Part shown: positions 57,238 to 64,000 of the stretch, piece after piece
Layout of the letters: every line of letters starts with the position of its first letter
How positions within the stretch are numbered: position 1 is the first letter of the stretch
Source of the DNA: Acanthococcus lagerstroemiae
Taxonomy: Eukaryota; Arthropoda; Insecta; Hemiptera; Eriococcidae
Length of the DNA stretch: 64,000 nt
Direction of reading: 5' to 3'
Assembly: GCA_031841125.1 (NCBI GenBank)
Contig: CM063114.1
Coordinates: 4,960,001-5,024,000, forward strand
Notes under the pieces: model-generated
The model's input: the letters and a program-made list of their open reading frames with translations, nothing else
Told to the model about the DNA's origin: nothing
Database searches by the model: none
Position numbers and translations under genes: made by a program

Positions 57238-59175
57238 ATTGGTTATATTAATATTAATAAATAATAATTTAAAAAAGAGTGAAGACAAGAAACCATGGAT
57301 AAAGGAGGAAATCCTCAGAAAGATGGATGAAAGAAAAAGGTATAAGAATGCAAACGATAGGGAAGGTAGATTATAGGTTATCAAAAGTTAAGGAATGAAA
57401 TAAAGAGAGAGAAGAAGGAATGCATGAAAGAAAAAAGTGATAAGATAGAAGAGTTTATGAATAAAGGACAACTAGACTTGGCTTATAGAAAACTAAAAAT
57501 GTAGTTTGAAGAAGGAAAGAAGAAAGCAAGTAATATAACAAATAAGGAGGGAGGGCCTATTTACACAGCTGAAGGAAAGTGAAAAGGTGAGCAGAGTATG
57601 TAGAAGGACTGTATGGTAATAATGGGGATGAAGAGATGAGAATGGAGAGGGAGAAAGATGTGGAAGAAGATGATAGGGGAGACTCAATTTTAAGAGGTAA
57701 ATTTGACAAAGCATTGAGATATTTAAAGAAAGGGAAAGCTCCAGGCGTGGATGAGATACTAGCTGAATTATTACAGAACTTAGGAGAATATGTACTTCAT
57801 AAATTGTACAAATTAGTATGTTATATCTATGATAAAGGGGGAATGCCTGATGAGGACTTTAAAAAGAGTGGCATTATAACTATTCCAAGAAAAGCAGGAG
57901 CAGATAGGCGTGAAAATTATCGAACAATTTGTTTTCTTTATCGCATGCGTCAAAAATATTAACTAGATAATTTACAGAAGAATTGAGAATAGAATAGATG
58001 CAGAATTAGGGGATGATCAGTTTGGATTTAGAAAAAGTAGAGGTACTAGGGAAGCAGTGTTAGCTTTGAGATCAATTGTAAGTGGAAAACTCAAAAAGGG
58101 GCAGGATACGTGTATGGCATTCGTTGATATTGAAAAAGCTTTTGACAATATTAAATGGGATGAATCTCTTATATTCTAGAATAAAATTTTAAGAAAGACA
58201 AGTTATTTTAAACTCATATAAAGGACAGAAAGCCACATTAAGAATAGAAGGAGAGGAAGGGGAGGCTAATATAGAAAAGGGTGTAAGGCAGGGGTGCTCC
58301 TCATATCCAGTATTATTTAATCTGTACACACTGTGGGCCATAAAAGATATAAAAGAAAAATTTGAAGCAGGTTTCACTACATGGAGAGCGAGTAAAGATG
58401 CTCAGGTTTGGAGATGATATTGTCTTATTAGCTGAAAGGAGTATTGATTTGGAAAACATTTTGAGTGGAATGAAGGAGATTTTGAGTGTAGAATATCGTA
58501 TGAGAATAAATAAAGTAATGGTATGTAATCGACGTGAACATGATAGCTTAAATATAAATATTGGACAAAAAAATATTGAGGAAGTAAGTGAATTTTGCTA
58601 TTTAGGGAGTAAAATAACAAAAGATGGAAGGAGTAAAACGGATATTAGTAGCAGAATCGCACAAGCCAAATTAGAATTTTATCGAAAAAGTAATCTTTTC
58701 AAATCAAAAATCAATCTGGAAATCAATTGTTCTTGGAAACTTATGTTTAGAGTGTAGCATTTTATGGATATGAAACGTGGACCATAAGAAAACCAGAGAA
58801 GAGAAGGATCGAAGCTTTTGTGATGTGGTGCTGCGGATACTTAGCATCAAATGAACGGATAAGGTAAGAAATGAGGAGGTACTTAACAGAGCTGGAGGTA
58901 AAATGGGTATTTGGAACTGTCCGAAGAGGAGAGATAAACTAATAGAGCATAATTTGAGGCACCCAGGAATAATATCACTGCTGCTAGAAGGAAGAGTGGA
59001 GGGAAAGAATTGGGTAGGTCGGCAAAGATTCCAGTATGTTTAATAGATAATCAAGGATGTCAAATGTAAGGGTTATTACGAAATGAAAGAACTTACACGA
59101 GATAGGGAGAAATGGAGAGCTGCATCAAACCGGACGGTAGACTGATAACCTTATCATCATCATCATCATCATTAT
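57238..59175 (+). mobile_element. RTE-type LINE, RT to 3' terminus
   Basis: Begins 5'-truncated with KPWIKEEILRKMDERKRYKN. It continues through KAPGVDEILAELLQNLG at about 57735 and GMPDEDFKKSGIITIPRKAG, then QFGFRKSRGTREAVLALRSI at about 58019 and FVDIEKAFDNI (motif A) at about 58120. FGDDIVLLAE at about 58407 replaces FADD (Ala to Gly next to the catalytic pair). EFCYLGSKITKDGRSKTDI is at about 58590. The end DREKWRAASNRTVD stops at 59143-59145, 7 bases before an (ATC)6 tail at 59153-59170. A short 3' UTR and trinucleotide tail are RTE hallmarks. Several frameshifts. Confidence 0.88.
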
Positions 59176-59194
59176 GCAACCTCTGTACCTATAT

Positions 59195-59490
59195 ATCTGG
59201 TTTATCCGAGTCGAATGGCTTCCTCCGCAGTCTCAATTTTGAGGTCGGCCCGGGTCTGGTTATTTATTACAAACCAGGGGGCCTTAGTGATCTTCCGCAG
59301 AAATGTATTCTGGTATCTCTCAATGGTCTGTCTATTGGCATCCGCAGTGGTACCCCACATTTCACAGTCATGTGACCACATGGGTCTGAAAATGTCTGCG
59401 TATATTCTTCTCTTGTTGGCTAGGCTCAGTGGTGAGCGGTAGCCTATCACCCAATCAGAGTTGCGGGCATGAAGGTTGAGGAGATCTCGT
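59195..59490 (-). mobile_element. Jockey-clade LINE RT fragment, minus strand
   Basis: The minus strand encodes RNLLNLHARNSDWVIGYRSP, LSLANKRRIYADIFRPMWSH and CEMWGTTADANRQTIERYQN. It continues FLRKITKAPWFVINNQTRAD, LKIETAEEAI. This is the conserved Jockey region after the palm. It ends about 25 bp from the RTE (ATC)n tail, so the RTE may have inserted into it. Confidence 0.88.
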
Positions 59491-61551
59491 TTTGAAATGA
59501 ATAAACATTATTTGGCATAAGGCCTCGCAAACGCCAACCTCTTCTACTTTTTTTAGCTGACTGAACTAACGGGTATTTTTTTCGTAATTTTAGGGTGTGC
59601 AGACGGTTTTTGAAATCAACAATTCATCTACTTATTAGTTAATTTTTCTTCTCGCCGTGTACAAGTAAGCGCGAGTAAATTTTAGTTCTACACATTTTAT
59701 CGGCCGCGAATATCGTAAACAGTATTTTAACGAGATTAATGACGGATTTTCGAGGAGCTAATATCCGAAAAGTTCACTCTATCATAAAAAAATTCCATCA
59801 CAAGCGAATAATTTTTACTCCTCTTCTAATCTCTGTCAGTATTTTTGATTTTGCGCAGCCCTTAGTTTGAAATATCGTGGCAGGAAGGTAGACGTTGAAA
59901 CGCGAAGGACGGTGAACTGTAGAAGTACCGCCAGAAGTCGGATAGATATCTACATTTTAAAACGGACCTAGTTTACAGTTCAAATTCGAACCTCGCTCGC
60001 TTCAGTCGCGGTTTTTCGGGTGCGGATTCTCAATTTCGTCGAGATAAATTCCGATAAAATATTACACGTCGGCGGGAATTTTCCGGTTTCGCAAGTCTGT
60101 GTATTTTCGGAAATTTATTATTATTAAATTTTTTCCATTTCACAATCGAAAGTAACCAGGTAAAAGTTTTGTTTTCAAAAGTTTTCCGCTTTAGGCTTCA
60201 TTTTTTTATTTATTTATCCCATTTTTATTCACGAGTGCTCTTTTTCGAATGACGCGAAATGTGGAAAATTAATTACACGCTTTAATCGAAAGGATATTGA
60301 TAGCTTTTTTTCAGCGACATGAAAAAAATTTTCCGTGTTCCCCCCATTTTGTTCGCGATTCTATATTTCCCTTCGTGAAGCCGTTCGGAGTATTTCCTGA
60401 TTAATATTTCTTCCTGCCGATACAACTGATAACCACTGATAAGGATTTTAACGATATAGCGGCTGGTGGCACGGCGGCTTTGAAATATTGACATTTTCGC
60501 TATATCCGGTCGACTTGAAATTATTTTCAAGCCCCGGCGAGTATATTCTAAATGAAATTTGTGTTACTCGCAACAGAAACGTCGGCTTAGTCAATTTTAT
60601 TCCTCATTCAGGTACGTCGAAGATGAAATTTCGTATCATGTTATTTTAGTTGCTAGAAGTTTTCTTTTCTGGTTGAAAATTTTTCTTTTGCACGAAGCAA
60701 CTTGTATGAGTCTTCAGAATGTAATATATCTATTGACTAATGGTTCTCTGTTTTTTTTTTTCGATTTACGAAATTACTACGTAAATTGTTGAAAAAAGTC
60801 AGAAGTACAGGGACATAACAGAGATAAAAAGATTAGAGGAGATTACACAAAACGAAGATTTCAGGATGGATATGAAAATAAAAAAAAGTTCGAATTGCAA
60901 TTCAATTCTGGGTGAGAAGTAATCATAATCCATACGTATATGATCCCTCGGAATCACCATTTAGGTACAGTATATACTCGTAATTTAGAACTCTGAATTT
61001 TCAGATCAAAATCTTCAAAGAAGTGAACAAAATACAAAAAATTAAGGACATCTCTCTTTTTTTCTATGGCTGCAAATGATCGTAAGAGTCTTACTCATGT
61101 GGTGCCACTGGGGGGGTCAAATGGAAGATAGCATATTCCGCTTGAAGATTGGGGACATGATTCCTGTACAATCTTTGAGGTAAGGGACTAACTCACTTTT
61201 TCAATATAATAGGCAGTTCACTCGACTTTAGGATTCTGTTAAGTATGGCGCTTTGTCAGAGTTAAGATAATATCAAAACGATATCAAAAAGGAATTCAGC
61301 GATTATGTAAACTGCCGGTACAATATAAAGACATGATATTCTACTTTAGGACTTTTCAGGTGACAACTCCTTATGGCAACTTTTTGGTTGGAGTGATAGC
61401 CAAAACAATATCTAAAATGAATTGAGCGACTAAAAACTTTTTCTTTTTTTTTAAAGTTAATTAAGGCAAAATACATATTACGACTCGTCTGGCTCATTTC
61501 TCCTAAAATTATCAGTTCTGCCTGATTTGAAACCTAACCACTGATTCATTT
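59491..61551. other. Unassigned intergenic DNA
   Basis: No gene or repeat was recognised. Frames of 60-82 codons have no motif. Confidence 0.4.
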
Positions 61552-61633
61552 GCAGTGTTTTTCAAGGTACGTGGTTCTTTGTCAACCAGGTGAGTAAGCA
61601 CCCCATCTTGACAACCTGTAGATATGTTTGGTT
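61552..61633 (-). repeat. Inverted partial unit of the ~195-bp repeat
   Basis: GTTTTTCAAGGTACGTGG, then CAACCAGGTGAGTAAGC and CCTGTAGATATGTT, is the inverse of the second half of the unit at 61973-62062, with mismatches. Confidence 0.7.
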
Positions 61634-61913
61634 GCTTCTTAAAAATTCAAATAGGTTGTAGCGAAGACAAGCAGTATTTTTAAAGCGTGTGAAAGAAAGA
61701 ATTGTTCACCATGAAAAAATCGTCGGGCCAAGACGACAATTTTTATGGAAAATTGAAGAAATGAAAATTATTTTTTGTATCTAATTTTTAGGCAAAATTG
61801 ATTTTGTAAACAACCCGATTCTGTTTTTTCGCTTCAGTAGTTGCCATAATTTTCTTCTATTATTACTAAAAAGTTCCTACAGTCTATCTCTTATTGATGC
61901 TGAGAAAAAAGTA

Positions 61914-62935
61914 TTTCTATTAATGCTGTAACATGAGTTCATTAAAGGTCCATATCTTTGTCCCTTCAAACGTAAGGGCATGCGAACATATCTACAAGTC
62001 GTCAGGAAGAGTTGTTTACTTATCTGGTTGAAGAGGGGAAAGTCATATACTTGAAACACCCGTGTAACTCACAGGCCCGTAGCTAGCCATCTGCAATCGG
62101 GAGTGCTGACTGTCTACCCGGGGGGGGGGGGCTTGAGAATACACATTATACATAGTATATTATGTGAAGATTTCTACCAGGAGGTGGTGTAGCTAGGGGG
62201 ACGAAGGGGATGAATTACCCCAAGGCACCTGAAATTGAATTTAAAATATGCAAAAATGAGCAACTTTTCGCCTTTAAAACACGTTTTTTCGAAATCCCAT
62301 TCCCAATCCGAGAGTTCCAAATCAGTTAACCAAATTTTTGTTCTAAATTTTACAATGTTTCTGTGATATTCATTCTCTTCATCCTTTCTTTATTTCTCGT
62401 TCAGCATAATAATGATTTTTGTAATGGTGGTATCTTTGCCTAGGGGGGCTTAAGATACTGTTAGAGGGGGTTCAGCCCAAGCTTGCCCTTCCCTCATGAC
62501 TACAGGCCTGGTAACTTAGTATGATTCTGTGAAGGAAGAAAAAATAAAATAAAATAATTCCATTAATGCTGTACATGATTTCTTTAAATGTCCATATCTT
62601 TGTCCCTTCAAACGTAAGGGCATGCGAACATATCTACACGTTGTTAGGAAGAGTTGCTTACTTATCCAGTTGAAGGGGGAGAGTCATATACTTGAAACAC
62701 CGGTGTCACTTAATATGATTCTATGAAGGAAGAAAAAAAAACAAAAACATTTCCATTAATGTTGTACACGATTTCTTTAAATGTCCAGATCTGTGCCCCC
62801 TCAAATGTGAGAGTATACGAACATATCTACACGTTGCTGGGAAGAGTTGCTTACTTACCTGGTTGAAGAAGGAAGAATCAGATACTTTGAGACACCAGTA
62901 TAACTTGGTACCTATAGTTCTGTAAAATTAATTTA
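61914..62935. repeat. Tandem repeat, 3 units of about 195 bp, first unit split
   Basis: Units start at 61914, 62558 and 62751 (TTYYATTAATGYTGTA). They share TGTCCATATCTTTGTCCC, GAACATATCTACA, AAGAGTTGCTTACTTA and CTTGAAACACC. After removing the hAT-like insert and one target copy, unit spacing is 197 and 193 bp. The third unit fades near 62935. Confidence 0.85.
62064..62518. mobile_element. hAT-like element inserted in the tandem repeat
   Basis: Element 62072-62510 (439 bp). The left end CAGGCCCGTAGCTAG and the inverse of the right end (CAGGCCTGTAGTCAT) match at 11 of 15. Flanks GTAACTCA (62064-62071) and GTAACTTA (62511-62518) match at 7 of 8, fitting an 8-bp duplication. A 12-G run lies at 62120-62131. 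No transposase frame. Confidence 0.75.
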
Positions 62936-64000
62936 GGGTGGTCCAAAATCTTACAATTTTTGAAATATTTTGTTCCAGTTGGTCAATTTGATCCTTTGAC
63001 TTGAAAATCTACTAGCCAAAATGTTTTAAACATCGACCAATTTTTCAGTGTGGACGGGGGGGGGGATATCAAATTTAACATAATGTAGAATTTAAGAGAA
63101 TCTGCGACTTTGCTTAGAAAAGTCGTAGAAATTGAGTTTAGTTCAAAAACTAATAAGAAATCGTTCTCATTAGGGTACCGATTGTGTACCTATCAAAAAC
63201 GTTACTAATTAATTTCTAAAATTAATGACCTCTGTTATTCGCGTGACAAAATATATTTTTTGGAATAAAATAACGGTACACTCCATATTTTGTCAATCAA
63301 CAGGAAAAAACTTTTGAATACATTCGGAAGAAAGAAAATACTTATTTCCATTGTAACTTTTTCTTATTTTGGGGGAGGAGGTATTTCAACATCACATAAT
63401 CCGCTGTTCCTTCAGGTGAGCGCGTGTTCATGAATATTAGTGTCAGTTTGTATTTAGAGATACCTAAGGTGAATATTTGAAAATGCTTGCCATATTATAT
63501 TGAATTCTGTGGGTACTATTTATGGCACATTTCTATTCATTCTAAATAAATTTATGTGTCAAAAATTAATCTATTAGTCACCAGATTTCGTTTTTACAGT
63601 TATTTCTTTGGCCCTTTACGAAAAATTGAAGCTATAGTGGAACAACTGAAGCCAGAGCTGAAGTCAGCGTGAAAAATCCCTTTCCCCAGACACTGGTGAG
63701 TTGGTAAAATCGTTTTTAGCGAGTGGACGTGTTAAATTCTGTTTTCGTTTTCCATTTGTTCTGTTTGGTGATCTGAGAAATTTTCCCAGTTAGCAAAATT
63801 TACATTTGTAATTTGAAGTCGCCATTCAACCCGTTTATTTATTTATTCATTTATGTTTTTTTATTTTTCGATTTGACAATAGCTCAAGACAATCCATTCT
63901 GACTCCCAACGTTTGTATTACGATGGTCGCGATGTGAATGGAAAATGTTGATCAAAAAAACAAAAATAATGCCCTGAGGGCTGAACCATGCCGAAGGGGG
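62936..64000. other. Unassigned intergenic DNA
   Basis: A 10-G run at 63056-63065 and T-rich simple sequence near 63837-63870. No gene was seen up to the window edge. Confidence 0.4.

Noticed and set aside
1..64000. CRISPR array, operon, phage defence or toxin-antitoxin system
   Set aside because: The window has spliced eukaryotic genes and eukaryotic retrotransposons; the tandem repeats lack the regular repeat-spacer design of CRISPR.

Overview
The window is nuclear DNA of an arthropod, most likely an insect. It is AT-rich, has two intron-containing genes, and is crowded with decayed LINEs of R1, Jockey/I and RTE type and with short non-autonomous DNA transposons. A hemipteran (aphid or scale-insect relative) would fit the general texture, but nothing in the sequence fixes the order. 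Both host genes lie on the + strand. I see no rRNA, CRISPR array or prokaryotic operon.

Host genes: (1) 11396-15907 encodes the retromer core subunit VPS35. Fourteen coding exons, all with GT/AG junctions and consistent phases, give 786 codons plus a stop. (2) 17775-29877 encodes a STAR/KH-domain RNA-binding protein of the Sam68/KHDRBS group. Six coding exons give 358 codons plus a stop, and the last intron is about 8.2 kb. The two genes are about 1.9 kb apart. They act in unrelated processes (endosomal sorting; RNA splicing and signalling), so nothing suggests a joint pathway.

Layout: 1-6.6 kb holds RTE-type LINE pieces (one split by a hAT-like element), a Jockey fragment and a 360-bp tandem repeat. 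6.6-11.4 kb is mostly unassigned, with a composite palindromic element and a 1.37-kb inverted-repeat element upstream of VPS35. 11.4-31 kb carries the two genes; the long KHDRBS-like intron contains a 21-bp minisatellite split by an RTE insertion, an AT-rich inverted-repeat block and a large palindrome. 31-42 kb has tandem repeats, a tRNA-derived SINE-like unit, MITEs and R1/Jockey fragments, some in GC-rich islands. 44-48 kb has a LINE 5' half (ORF1 plus endonuclease, +) facing an almost readable reverse transcriptase (-) that is split by a 510-bp inverted-repeat element. 51.4-59.2 kb has a 1.9-kb direct duplication, each copy followed by an RTE element. 61.5-63 kb has a ~195-bp tandem repeat split by a hAT-like element.

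I found no convincing new multi-gene system. The most informative material is nested transposition: several insertions have recognisable target-site duplications and removable boundaries, so the order of events can be read. There is also a recent duplication whose divergence changes abruptly at one edge.
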